From: Pseudomonas lopnurensis
Lineage (GTDB): Bacteria > Pseudomonadota > Gammaproteobacteria > Pseudomonadales > Pseudomonadaceae
Reading direction: 5' to 3'
NCBI RefSeq assembly: GCF_015070855.1
Contig: NZ_JADDIX010000014.1
Span: 1 to 64,000, forward strand
Length of the DNA stretch: 64,000 bases
Shown: positions 18,141 to 25,733 of the stretch, in pieces
Layout of the letters: each line of letters starts with the position of its first letter
Numbering within the stretch: position 1 is the stretch's first letter
The notes under the pieces: model-generated
Told to the model about the DNA's origin: nothing
What the model saw: only the letters and a program-made list of their open reading frames with translations
Databases searched by the model: none
Translations under genes and position numbers: made by a program

Positions 18141-18336
18141 TCAACGGATCGCGCCATGGACATATGCGTGAGCTGAGAACCCAGCACAACGGGCGCCCGA
18201 TACGGACACTGTACGCATTCGATCCCAGGCTCGGCGATCCTGTTGATCGGTGGTGACAAGACGGGCGACAACCGTTGGTACGAAGTCAATGTTCCGTTGG
18301 CGGGTCGTTTCTACGACGAACACTTGGAACAGCTTC
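18141..18336 (+). pseudogene. Truncated, frameshifted HigB/RelE-type toxin remnant (copy 1)
   Basis: This stretch aligns base by base with the C-terminal part of the toxin remnant at 21395-21583 (HMRELRTQH, DPR.., GGDKTGDNRWYE.NVPLA). It lacks the N-terminal half and has lost bases in the run encoding DPRRSA, so no continuous toxin can be made. It sits directly upstream of a matching antitoxin frame, preserving the toxin-antitoxin order of copy 2. Confidence 0.75.
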
Positions 18337-18678
18337 ATGAGGGCTGGTCGATGGCCAAAGTTCGCAGACTTGCGCGCAAAGATGGCGCCGGAGGCTCAGG
18401 CGCGCGTGGAGGTCAAGGCCCAGGAGCTGCTTGCTGAAATGCCGCTGAACGAGCTGCGTCAGGCGCGTGGCTTGTCGCAGAAGGTACTGGCCGAGCTGTT
18501 GCACATGCAGCAACCGCCGATCGCGAAAATGGAAAAGCGCACCGAGATGTATATCTCCACGCTGCGTAGCCACATCGAAGCGATGGGTGGGCAGCTCGAG
18601 GCCATTGCCTGCTTTCCGGATGGTTCGGTGAAGATCAGCAACTTTGCCGAGGTCGAAGCTGCCGCTCAGCAGGCGTAA
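18337..18678 (+). CDS. XRE-family antitoxin-like protein (copy 1, altered N-terminus)
   Basis: About 113 residues. The helix-turn-helix core MPLNELRQARGLSQKVLAELLHMQQPPIAKMEKRTEMYISTL is nearly identical to copy 2 (21585-21914). Two bases are missing in the region matching the normal start (ATGGCCAAAGTTCGC here, ATGGCCAAGAAATTCGC in copy 2). The usual ATG at 18351 therefore reads out of frame, and the frame is only open from an upstream ATG at 18337 that would otherwise lie in the toxin. It may still be translated, but its toxin partner is destroyed. Confidence 0.6.
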   Translation: MRAGRWPKFADLRAKMAPEAQARVEVKAQELLAEMPLNELRQARGLSQKVLAELLHMQQPPIAKMEKRTEMYISTLRSHIEAMGGQLEAIACFPDGSVKISNFAEVEAAAQQA

Positions 18679-18716
18679 GTTTTCGATACCGCTAAACAAG
18701 AAGCCCCGAAAATCTC

Positions 18717-19106
18717 TTATTGCACGTGCTTGATAGGGCCTGGGTACTTCGCGATGGCCAGGTTGCTCGTGACGAGGATAAATCCCTCCACACTGGCTTG
18801 GCCGATGAGCATCCGATCAAACGGGTCATTGTGGACTGGCGGGAGAGCAGCCGCGGCGATCCCGTGAGTGCCGGTCATTGCAAGCTCGTGATAGTCGGCG
18901 TCCAGCAAGGCTCTCCTGAGGACCGCGGGATCGAACTCGAAATTGGCCTTGCCCATGGCATTCTTGATTCCGACTTCCCAGATGCTAGCCGCGCTGAAAA
19001 AAAGTTCGTAGTTGCGATCTTCAATCAGCGCGGCTGCTGCGGACGGCAGTGAAGAAGGGGCTGCGCAGGCCCAAAGCAGTATGTGAGTATCGAGCAGCAG
19101 CTTCAT
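18717..19106 (-). CDS. VapC-like PIN-domain toxin
   Basis: A 129-residue PIN-domain ribonuclease. Acidic metal-binding residues are visible in MKLLLDTHILLWAC (Asp6), SAASIWEVGIK (Glu), and HNDPFDRMLIGQA (Asp). PIN toxins cleave RNA, often tRNA or rRNA, when the antitoxin is lost. It overlaps the upstream Phd-type antitoxin gene by four bases, the usual antitoxin-first operon arrangement. This pair looks intact, unlike the HigBA-type remnants on either side. Confidence 0.9.
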   Translation of the reverse strand: MKLLLDTHILLWACAAPSSLPSAAAALIEDRNYELFFSAASIWEVGIKNAMGKANFEFDPAVLRRALLDADYHELAMTGTHGIAAAALPPVHNDPFDRMLIGQASVEGFILVTSNLAIAKYPGPIKHVQ

Positions 19107-19363
19107 GACCCGAACATGGCCTCAATATCACTTTGGAAGGGCGTATCGATATCATCCGGAACGACAAACGAGCCCTTTAGCATACCTAATCGAGGCTTCG
19201 GCTCGTGATCAATCGCGACGACCTTTACCATCGGCTTGCCGGCTTTCGCGATGATGAACGGATGGCCCTGGCTGGCCTCAAGGACAAGCTTCGACAGGTG
19301 GGTTTTCGCATCGTGAACATTCACTGTTTTAGGGCTGGTATCGGGGCTGCTCTCTACCTTCAT
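19103..19363 (-). CDS. Phd/YefM-type antitoxin
   Basis: An 86-residue antitoxin with the Phd/YefM N-terminal fold: TVNVHDAKTHLSKLVLEASQGHPFIIAKAGKPMVKVVAID. The C-terminal tail (about residues 60-86) should wrap the VapC-like partner and is acidic near the end (PDDIDTPFQSDIEAMFGS). The start was taken at the ATG of MKVESSPD; an earlier in-frame ATG would add 19 basic residues with no support. It is probably autoregulated with the toxin as co-repressor. Confidence 0.85.
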   Translation of the reverse strand: MKVESSPDTSPKTVNVHDAKTHLSKLVLEASQGHPFIIAKAGKPMVKVVAIDHEPKPRLGMLKGSFVVPDDIDTPFQSDIEAMFGS

Positions 19364-19479
19364 GGCCGTGCTCCGGTTAGCTAACAAGGTTAGTCTATTT
19401 GCCCTGGGGCGTGATCGCAACGTCCGTCAGCACGCCCGATCGGCGGTCAGCTGGCGCGCATCAATCGGGATGGTGGTAT

Positions 19480-20097
19480 GTACTGAGGACGAGCCTCCGT
19501 CAGGGCAGACCACCCGCTGATACCCGAGGGTATTACAGCTGTCGTGGGAGGCTTGAGGACATCAGCGTGGTCGGCGAAGCTTCCAATGGCCTGGAGGCAA
19601 TTCGGCTATACCGGGCGACGCAACCCCATGTCACCCTCATGGACGTACAGATGCCGGAGTTCAACGGCATCGCTGCAATCAGCTCTATCATGGCGGAGTT
19701 TCCACAGCTGCGCGTCGCAGTACTTATGGCTTACCGAGGCGATGTCATAGCGTTGCAAGCAATCAAGGCGCGCGCGGCTATCTTTCGAAAAGCACACTGC
19801 GCCATGAACTCATTGAAACCATACGCGTGCTGGCGGCCGGTCAATTCCACTTCCCCCGGAGATCGCGTCGGAATTTTCGGTTCACATCGATCAGGACGGT
19901 TTCTCCAACAGAAAAGTTCAGGAGCTGCAACATGTCGCCAATGGGTTGTCCGCAAGGAGATGGCTGTTGCCCGGGCAATAGGTGAAGAGGCAGTCAAAGG
20001 GCATCTGAGAAAGATCATGGACAAGCTCGGATTCAATAGTCGGGAGCGCGCCGTGATACTGGGCACCGAACGAGGGCTCGTCGAGCTTTCGCAGTAA
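19480..20097 (+). pseudogene. Decayed NarL/LuxR-type response regulator gene
   Basis: Pieces of one response regulator are spread over frames. DHPLIPEGITAVV in one frame is continued in another by EDISVVGEASNGLEAIRLYRATQPHVTLMDVQMPEFNGIAAI (split here only for reference), which includes the phospho-acceptor LMDVQMP. Part of the receiver end continues in a third frame (GYLSKSTLRHELIETIRVLAAG). The C-terminal helix-turn-helix appears as VKGHLRKIMDKLGFNSRERAV. At least three frameshifts break it. No cognate kinase is adjacent. Confidence 0.75.
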
Positions 20098-20330
20098 CTG
20101 GATCTCCCCCATTTTAGTGTTGGTACAAGCTCCCCTGTTTGGGGCTGTGCCACGCTCGGCCACACTGCCATATTGTGATTTCATGTTGGCGAGTTTGGCG
20201 TGCCACCATGTTCTGACCCCGCGAGAAGCATGAGTCTGGAAGTCCGGCTTTCTCGATCGTTAATTATGTAACTTGGTCGCCCGAAACTTCTGTTCGGAAA
20301 AACGAACTCCAAAGAGAGCGGAGAAGGACC

Positions 20331-20455
20331 ATGGCTTTTGAATACAAGGGCGTTTGGATAAAGACAACGTGGCTCCGCTGATGGGCGACCATCAGGCTGG
20401 GCTAAATAAATTGGCGAGGCATTTCTCCCCTGCTGAATTCGAGGATAACGATTCT
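20331..20455 (+). pseudogene. N-terminal fragment of a YcaC/isochorismatase-type hydrolase
   Basis: The ATG at 20331, with GAGAAGGACC upstream, opens MAFEYKG. After a frameshift the reading continues LDKDNVAPLMGDHQAGLNKL and ARHFSPAEFEDN, which resembles the first 40 or so residues of YcaC-like hydrolases (LDKxNxAxLLVDHQAGL...RDFSPxEFKNN). The rest of the gene is absent and the next sequence is a different gene. Confidence 0.65.
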
Positions 20456-20488
20456 CCTGGGCTAGGGTTCTCTAAATGGAGAACGCTC

Positions 20489-21006
20489 ATGGTCACGATT
20501 GCTCAAAGCAAGTCGCTCGTTGCAGCAATTGCGCTCGTCGCGTCCATTACAACTATCACCCCTGTGGTCGCACAGTCGAATAGCGAAACGCAGTCTGCTG
20601 CCTCACTCTCGGTGGCCATGGACTTCTTGTCCAATACTGCGCCCGATAAAGTTGAAGCCGCCGCTGAGAGACTGGTCACTCCAGACGCAACCTACGTTTC
20701 GCTCAACTTCGAAAACCCGAAACTCAAGAAAATCCTACCTTGGACCGGCACATACAAAGGCCCGGAGGCCTACAGCTAAACATTTCTGCGGGTCGCGAAC
20801 TATTGGAAAATCGAAGACTTCACTGTCACTGATAAAATCGCTTCCGGAGAGAATGTCGCGATTTTTTGGTAAGTTCACCTACCGGTCCGTAACGGTTGGC
20901 CAAGTGTTCACATCACCGTTTCCCATTCTCGCCAAGGTCCATGATGGAAAGATCACTTATTTTCAGTTCATGGAGGATACCTATGCCTCTTCCAGCTCGT
21001 TTCGGC
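20489..21006 (+). pseudogene. Broken SnoaL-like (NTF2-fold) secreted protein
   Basis: The frame starting MVTIAQSKSLVAAIALVAS has a signal peptide (to about VVAQS) and a SnoaL/NTF2-like body (LSVAMDFLSN, ATYVSLNFENPKLKKILPWTGTYKGPEAY). An in-frame TAA at 20777 stops it. The reading continues TFLRVANYWKIEDFTVTDKIASGENVAIF and then shifts by one base in a T-run (about 20862-20867). After that FGKFTYRSVTVGQVFTSPF, KVHDGKITYFQFMEDTYA follow in another frame. At about 21006 it is joined to an unrelated integrase tail. Confidence 0.65.
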
Positions 21007-21182
21007 AGGCCGCTCATGCGCTGCGGCATACCTTCGCCAGTCACTTCATCCAGAACGGCGGCAACATCCTCACGCTACAGAAGATCCTGGGCCATTCGAG
21101 CTTGGCCATGACGATGCGGTATGCGCATCTGGCGCCAGATCACCTCCAGGATGCGGTACGGTTAGGGCCGGCTTTTTCCTAG
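21007..21182 (+). pseudogene. C-terminal fragment of a tyrosine recombinase (phage integrase)
   Basis: HALRHTFASHFIQNGG, ILTLQKILGHSSLAMTMRY and AHLAPDHLQDAV form the last 55-60 residues of a phage-type tyrosine integrase, including HxLRH, the LGH motif and the nucleophile Tyr in TMRYAHL. The N-terminal and core domains are missing. It is fused in frame to the tail of the SnoaL-like pseudogene, evidence of an old element that was deleted here next to ssrA. Confidence 0.8.
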
Positions 21183-21230
21183 AGCGTCATCATTCCATTG
21201 ATGGGATATTCCGTGAGAGCTATATTCCGC

Positions 21231-21583
21231 ATGACTTGGGACGTTGAGTACACCGAAGAGTTTGGTGGCTGGTGGGAATCGCTCACGGCTGAGGAGCAGG
21301 AGTCCATCGCGGTCTCCGTGCGTTTGCTGGAAGAGCGTGGGCCTCGCTTGGATTCCCGCATAGCAGCGCTATCAATGGCTCACGTCATGGGCATATGCGA
21401 GAGCTGAGAACCCAGCACAGCGGGCGCCCGATACGGATACTGTACGCATTTGATCCCAGGCGCTCGGCGAACCTGCTGATTGGCGGAGACAAGACGGGCG
21501 ACAACCGCTGGTACGAAATCAACGTTCCGTTGGCAGATCGTCTCCATGACGAGCACCTGGAACAGCTTGAGAAGGAGGACTGA
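21231..21583 (+). pseudogene. Frameshifted HigB/RelE-type toxin (copy 2)
   Basis: The first half reads MTWDVEYTEEFGGWWESLTA and EEQESIAVSVRLLEERGPRL in one frame. The second half reads GFPHSSAINGSRHGHMRELR through GGDKTGDNRWYEINVPLADR and EHLEQLEKED in the next. Together they match the full phage-type HigB/RelE toxin (Gp49-like). A single missing base at the CGCTTGGATTC junction (about 21350) separates them. Unless this is a sequencing error, no functional toxin is made. The antitoxin follows one base after the stop. Confidence 0.8.
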
Positions 21584-21584
21584 G

Positions 21585-21914
21585 ATGGCCAAGAAATTCG
21601 CAGACTTGCGCGCAAAGATGTCGCCAGAGGCTCAGGCTCGCGTGGAAGCCAAGGCCCAGGAGCTGCTTGCTGAAATGCCGCTGAACGAGCTGCGTCAGGC
21701 GCGTGGCTTGTCGCAGAAGATGCTGGCCGAGCTATTGCACGTACAGCAGCCGTCGATCGCGAAAATGGAAAAGCGCACCGACATGTATATCTCCACGCTG
21801 CGTAGCCACATCGAAGCAATGGGCGGGCAGCTCGAGGTCGTCGCCCGGTTTCCAGATGGTTCGGTGAAGATCAGCAACTTCGCCGAGATCGAAGCTGCCG
21901 CTCAGCAGGCGTGA
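21585..21914 (+). CDS. XRE-family antitoxin, HigA-like (copy 2)
   Basis: A 109-residue helix-turn-helix protein: MAKKFADLRAKMSPEAQARV, then LRQARGLSQKMLAELLHVQQ (HTH) and MEKRTDMYISTLRSHIEAMG. AAGGAGGACTGAG is a strong ribosome-binding site. The toxin-first order (higBA) is typical of the family. With its toxin frameshifted it may persist as a silent or trans-acting antitoxin. The 540-base segment carrying this gene and the toxin tail is repeated at 18141-18678. Confidence 0.88.
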   Translation: MAKKFADLRAKMSPEAQARVEAKAQELLAEMPLNELRQARGLSQKMLAELLHVQQPSIAKMEKRTDMYISTLRSHIEAMGGQLEVVARFPDGSVKISNFAEIEAAAQQA

Positions 21915-21955
21915 GTCTTCGACACTTCTTCGACACGCGCTACTCCAGAAAGCAA

Positions 21956-21989
21956 AAACCCCTGAAATTCTCTAGGAAATCAGGGGTTT
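21956..21989 (-). terminator. Ancestral ssrA terminator displaced by the island
   Basis: The 10-bp perfect stem AAACCCCTGA/TCAGGGGTTT reads as a terminator on the minus strand, followed by TTTGC. It lies 13 bases beyond the distal ssrA repeat, where the tmRNA terminator would stand in an unoccupied chromosome. The island brings a replacement terminator at 34743-34775. Confidence 0.7.
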
Positions 21990-22001
21990 AAGTGCTTCTA
22001 A

Positions 22002-22033
22002 TTGGTGGGGCCGGGGGGATTTGAACCCCCGTC
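22002..22033. repeat. Distal attachment repeat (ssrA 3'-end copy)
   Basis: This 32-base copy of the ssrA 3' end (TTGGTGGGGCCGGGGGGATT...) differs from the copy at 34792-34823 at one position. It is not followed by the rest of tmRNA. It marks the far end of the integrated island. Confidence 0.92.
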
Positions 22034-22086
22034 ATATAGCTATATTCCGGGGCCTGCGGCGCAATAGCTGCCATTCTGCTGTCATT

Positions 22087-23076
22087 CTATGCGTCGTGGA
22101 AAATGTCCTGAGCTTTTCCGGTAGCTACATAATCCGCGAGAGCTTGAAGCCGCCGATGATAAGCCAGCACCATCTTTATTCCCGACAGAGGATCACCACC
22201 GGCCAATTCTAGGATGTGCTCTGTGCTGTCCCCAATGCCGATAGCTTCACAGCTAGCCTCCAGAATTGCATTTAAATCTTCCACCTCTTGAGCAGACAGA
22301 TTTACATCGGATGCTGATTTGCCTAGCCACCCCATGTCCTGCAGGTGACGATGAGTTGTTTTATAGGCTTCAAGAGATGGACTGTTTTCTTCATTTATCA
22401 AGTTTACTAACTCCCTAATGGAGTCAGCGACATCGCCATTCATATAGAACTTAATCTCGCCTGGTGAGGCGTAGGCGATTTGTCTAATTCCTGCGCGATC
22501 CTCATTTGGGATGTTGTGATACAACTCTCTGAAGAAATTAACTGAGCTGAATCCACCTCGCCACGGATGTTTGTGGAATAGAGACGTTATTTTTTTTGTG
22601 GTGGCTTTACCAGCAGCACCTAACAATGCAAAGCCAAAGGAATAGCAGTCTTGAACTGAGTCAGAGAATGTTTTTAAATCACTTATCTCCCACTGCCCAT
22701 CTATATCAACGACTTTGAAGTCGCTGTTTAGGCTTTCAGGAGCGTGGCCAGGTATAAACATGCCTGGTTCTGGAAGCACGTCTGCAGGCAGTTCGGCAGA
22801 GCCTTTAGTTTTGAATTCTTCGCCAACAGTGCCCCAAACCTCACCTAGTTCGTATTTGCCGGTATGTAGTTTGGTTACGGCATAATGTACATCGATTTTT
22901 TCAGCGTACAAAGACTTCAAGTGTTCGATTTTTATTTTGGAGAAATAGAACTTAAATGCTTTTTCGCCGTCGTCATAATTTACGCCTAAATAGCGGTCAC
23001 CGTTTTTTTTCTTTGCTAATGCTATAAGTGGTACCTCATAGCTAAGCAAGATTTTTTCTATTATCAGATTAGCCAT
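22087..23076 (-). CDS. Unknown protein, second gene of a two-gene island module
   Basis: 329 residues, AT-rich compared with its surroundings. The N-terminal 100 or so residues form an apparent beta-rich domain (LLSYEVPLIALAKKKNGDRY..FYFSKIKIEHLKSLYAEKIDV) that recalls the DUF6575 type, from memory and weakly. The remainder is mixed helical with no catalytic motif I can name; no transmembrane segment or signal peptide is seen. It overlaps the end of the 133-residue gene upstream by eight bases, so the two are translationally coupled. It sits between the integrase and the distal att repeat, a common cargo position for defence or toxin-antitoxin genes. Function is unknown. Confidence 0.82.
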   Translation of the reverse strand: MANLIIEKILLSYEVPLIALAKKKNGDRYLGVNYDDGEKAFKFYFSKIKIEHLKSLYAEKIDVHYAVTKLHTGKYELGEVWGTVGEEFKTKGSAELPADVLPEPGMFIPGHAPESLNSDFKVVDIDGQWEISDLKTFSDSVQDCYSFGFALLGAAGKATTKKITSLFHKHPWRGGFSSVNFFRELYHNIPNEDRAGIRQIAYASPGEIKFYMNGDVADSIRELVNLINEENSPSLEAYKTTHRHLQDMGWLGKSASDVNLSAQEVEDLNAILEASCEAIGIGDSTEHILELAGGDPLSGIKMVLAYHRRLQALADYVATGKAQDIFHDA

Positions 23077-23470
23077 TTAGGTCTTCCACTCTACCGGCGA
23101 CACCCGTCGGGCTTACAGTAAGATAGGGCCACCAGTTCACATGAGTAGGTTGGTCTTTATGCCATACACCAAGTCCTGGATCGCAAGGAACCTCAACGGC
23201 GTGAGTGAACTTCATTTTCGCCATCCGAGGACTTTTAACTGCCGCCCTGCATGCGGCCAACGATGTCATCAAAGAAACTGAGCGCGCTAAGCATTCGTCC
23301 GGATACTTATGGCTAGATAGTCGTTTGCGTTGAGAGTCAAAATCCTCCGCGGTGTGCGCACTCGCTCTCAGAAGCCTCCAAAGTACTGGCTCAGTTGGAG
23401 TGACCACTTTTTCAGGGGGGCAACTGGTAGGTAGAGGCTCTAGAAAATCAAATCCATTTGTCGGTGACAT
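23069..23470 (-). CDS. Unknown protein, first gene of the two-gene island module
   Basis: 133 residues. After a Pro-rich N-terminus it has PVLWRLLRASAHTAEDFDSQ, CLARSVSLMTSLAACRAAVK and THVNWWPYLT, giving a compact fold with conserved-looking Arg, Cys and Trp residues. I cannot assign it to a characterised family. It overlaps the 329-residue gene downstream by eight bases. Its small size, coupling to a larger partner, low GC and location beside the integrase suggest a toxin-antitoxin-like or defence pair, which is speculation from context. The ribosome-binding site is weak. Confidence 0.75.
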   Translation of the reverse strand: MSPTNGFDFLEPLPTSCPPEKVVTPTEPVLWRLLRASAHTAEDFDSQRKRLSSHKYPDECLARSVSLMTSLAACRAAVKSPRMAKMKFTHAVEVPCDPGLGVWHKDQPTHVNWWPYLTVSPTGVAGRVEDLNG

Positions 23471-23564
23471 GAAGCGCGTCCGAATATAGTGGCAATGTGC
23501 TGGATGGAGGCATTTTGGGTGAGGTGCCGGACGCAGTCAAAACTTTAATTCCAGCCACGCGCTA

Positions 23565-24743
23565 TCAGTCTGAAATTGTTGGCTTTTTAAGGTTTTCCGG
23601 TTTGAAAAATACTTCTTCGGCCTTCTCGCCTGCGCTTGCATTGGCATGTGGCATCCACCTGCCGTATACCCTTGCGATCATGGTCCAATCGGTGTGGCCC
23701 ATCTGCTTGGCCACCCACATTGGATGCTCGCCGGCTGAAAGCATCATGGAGGCATAGGTATGCCGCGTTTGGTATGGCCGCCGATACCGAACACCTGCCT
23801 TCTTCATCGCCGGCACCCACATGGTTTTTCGGATCGGCCCGTCACCGGCCCAGCGGTCAAGAGTGCGCGGATTTTGGAAAACCTCGGCGTCCGCCAAGAA
23901 TGTGTGTGCCTTTTGCGCCGTCAATGCCTCCAACGCCGGTTTTAGGAGTTTTACGCTTCGGCGTCCGGCGGCAGTCTTAGTGGTTTCAGCCTTCCCTTTG
24001 CCTGCTTGAGTCATGGCTCTGCTCACCATCACCTCCTCACGCAGCCAGTCGATATCGCCCCAGTCCAACGCCACCAGTTCACTTGTGCGAAGGCCCGTCC
24101 ATAGCGCGAACTGCATCATGTTTCGTGCCTGGCCGGAGAGCGCACCCAGCACGGCCTGTTGCTCTTCCGGACTGAAGGGGTCGACGTCATCCTCTTTTGA
24201 TGGTGCCGCTCTGCGGGAGTAAGTCCAGCCCGCGAGCGGGTTCAGCTCAATCAGCTCTTCCTCGGCGGCATCATTGAGCGCAGATCGCAGGCAACTTTGG
24301 ATATTGCTGAGCGTCTTGTTGCTTACGTCAAGGGTGTCTAACCAGTCGCGCACGATCTTGCGCTTCAGGTCGACCACTAGAACGGTACCTAGTGCTGGCA
24401 CCAGACGCAGTTCGACAATCTTCCGATAACCATCGTAGGTGCTGCTGGAAACGTGCTTCTTCTTTCCGGTCAGCCAGCGAGTGAGGAAACCCATCACGTT
24501 TTCCCGGCAGACCTCTGGAGCGAACCGCGCCGCACGCGGGGAGTTCGGGAAAGTAGCTAAGTAATCAAAGACGCCTGTAGCAATGTCGTGCTCAATAACA
24601 TTCTTGTACCGCTCTGCGAGCTTTAAATTTGTGGTGGTAGGCTTGAGCGAGAAGCGCTCCCGGCACCTAACCCCGCGGTACATGAACGTGATTTCGATAC
24701 TCGAGTCCGAGACCGCCCGAACTCCCCGCCCATCTCTACCCAT
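23565..24743 (-). CDS. int: Tyrosine recombinase (island integrase)
   Basis: A 392-residue phage-type integrase. It has an N-terminal arm-binding domain of the DUF3596 kind (MGRDGRGVRAVSDSSIEITF, RCRERFSLKPTTTNLKLA) and a SAM-like core-binding domain (about residues 85-185). In the catalytic domain, Arg in LWTGLRTSELVALDW, the RPYQTRHTYASMML box, QMGHTDWTM and nucleophile Tyr in IARVYGRW are visible. It probably recombines the ssrA att repeats. It reads toward the distal repeat rather than lying next to ssrA itself. Its start overlaps the excisionase-like gene by 121 bases in another frame. Confidence 0.95.
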   Translation of the reverse strand: MGRDGRGVRAVSDSSIEITFMYRGVRCRERFSLKPTTTNLKLAERYKNVIEHDIATGVFDYLATFPNSPRAARFAPEVCRENVMGFLTRWLTGKKKHVSSSTYDGYRKIVELRLVPALGTVLVVDLKRKIVRDWLDTLDVSNKTLSNIQSCLRSALNDAAEEELIELNPLAGWTYSRRAAPSKEDDVDPFSPEEQQAVLGALSGQARNMMQFALWTGLRTSELVALDWGDIDWLREEVMVSRAMTQAGKGKAETTKTAAGRRSVKLLKPALEALTAQKAHTFLADAEVFQNPRTLDRWAGDGPIRKTMWVPAMKKAGVRYRRPYQTRHTYASMMLSAGEHPMWVAKQMGHTDWTMIARVYGRWMPHANASAGEKAEEVFFKPENLKKPTISD

Positions 24744-24898
24744 GTCTCATATCCTTCCACATCAATTAAAACCCGGCCATCTGGGGCCTTGATCCATATT
24801 TCTCCGAGTCGCCAAATCCCGTCGCGAAGCTTCGAGCGGATAGCGTCTTCGGAGTAGCCAGACTCGCTGGCGAATTTCCTGACGGTCACGTAGCGCAT
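24623..24898 (-). CDS. Excisionase-like small DNA-binding protein
   Basis: 91 residues. The N-terminal 55 residues (MRYVTVRKFASESGYSEDAI, then RDGIWRLGEIWIKAPDGRVL) form a small winged helix-turn-helix of the phage excisionase kind. The C-terminal 40 residues are basic and Ser-rich and are encoded by DNA that also encodes the integrase N-terminus. Xis proteins bend att DNA and bias integrase toward excision. The gene order xis-int with overlapping frames supports coupled expression. The precise end of the functional protein is uncertain because of the overlap. Confidence 0.8.
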   Translation of the reverse strand: MRYVTVRKFASESGYSEDAIRSKLRDGIWRLGEIWIKAPDGRVLIDVEGYETWVEMGGEFGRSRTRVSKSRSCTAGLGAGSASRSSLPPQI

Positions 24899-24904
24899 AT
24901 GTCG

Positions 24905-25048
24905 TTAGTCCTGACTCGTCAGGGTTTGCGACTGCGCGCAGGATGACGTATCTGTTAGTTGACTCCGGCTTGCTGGAAAAGCGTTGTCTTCCGACTTGTC
25001 GTTGACTTCGTGCATGTAAACGCAGCGGTTAACCTTGTATTGGTTCAT
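24905..25048 (-). CDS. Small orphan protein upstream of the excisionase gene
   Basis: A 47-codon frame starting MNQYKVNRCVYMHEVNDKSE, with AAAGGAACTCGGAAA before the ATG. It ends six bases before the excisionase start, so it would be translated from the same mRNA. No family is recognised. The coding evidence is the ribosome-binding site and tight spacing. Confidence 0.45.
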   Translation of the reverse strand: MNQYKVNRCVYMHEVNDKSEDNAFPASRSQLTDTSSCAQSQTLTSQD

Positions 25049-25225
25049 TTTCCGAGTTCCTTTGAGCTACCCGGATAGGCTACGGGCGGCTGCCCGGCGT
25101 GTGTTTCGCTTTCAGGCAACAAAAGCGACGGAATTTGAAATCAGGATTTCCCAGCCAGGGAAAGTGGGTGAGCCTGCGCGGAGTGACGTGACGTGAGTCA
25201 GGTTGCAGGTTGTCCTGTAAAACCC

Positions 25226-25591
25226 TCAGGTCTGCTGCAGCCTTTTCTGCTCGTATGCAATGCGGTTCATTACGCAAACTGGAATTGCGAACCCTTGGAT
25301 ATTTGTTTTGAGGGTTTCGCAACCGTCTTCGACGATTCCGCAGGGCACACCCCGACGGAAACGCATTCCCCTCCCGATGTAATTCCGCAGGATGATTTCC
25401 CAGGACTCGTCGTCGTAATAGAAGCCCGAGATCTCAGCCCAGTTCGCCGTAACGCCGCTTCCAACAATGCCTGCAGCTGTCAGACAGAAAATTTCTACTT
25501 GGTTTTCCTGTGTCACAGGTACGGCGTAAATCCGGCCGTTCGGTGCTACTGGAGGGAAAGTCTGTCCATTGCCTAAGTGGCGAAATTCCAT
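25226..25591 (-). CDS. Hypothetical protein
   Basis: 121 residues from the ATG of MEFRHLGNGQTFPPVAPNGR, which has CGGAG six bases upstream. Longer in-frame ATGs exist but run into the divergent lipoprotein gene. The central part (ISGFYYDDESWEIILRNYIG) is beta-strand-like and no known motif is seen. It is divergent from the lipoprotein gene at 25734. Function unknown. Confidence 0.6.
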   Translation of the reverse strand: MEFRHLGNGQTFPPVAPNGRIYAVPVTQENQVEIFCLTAAGIVGSGVTANWAEISGFYYDDESWEIILRNYIGRGMRFRRGVPCGIVEDGCETLKTNIQGFAIPVCVMNRIAYEQKRLQQT

Positions 25592-25733
25592 GGTGATGCT
25601 CCGCATGCATGAGGTTGCATGACACGCTATGCCAAGGTCTGGAAATCCCAAGCCTGCGGAGCTCATAGGTTTATGCCATTGGGTTTCCTGGAAGCCTTCG
25701 TAAGCTGTGGCAATCAAAACAGGGAGTGACGCC

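Noticed and set aside
22002-22100. Possible tRNA gene, because of the T-arm-like GGGGGATTTGAACCCCC
   Set aside because: It is only the 32-base duplicated end of ssrA. The following sequence cannot form the remaining tRNA arms.
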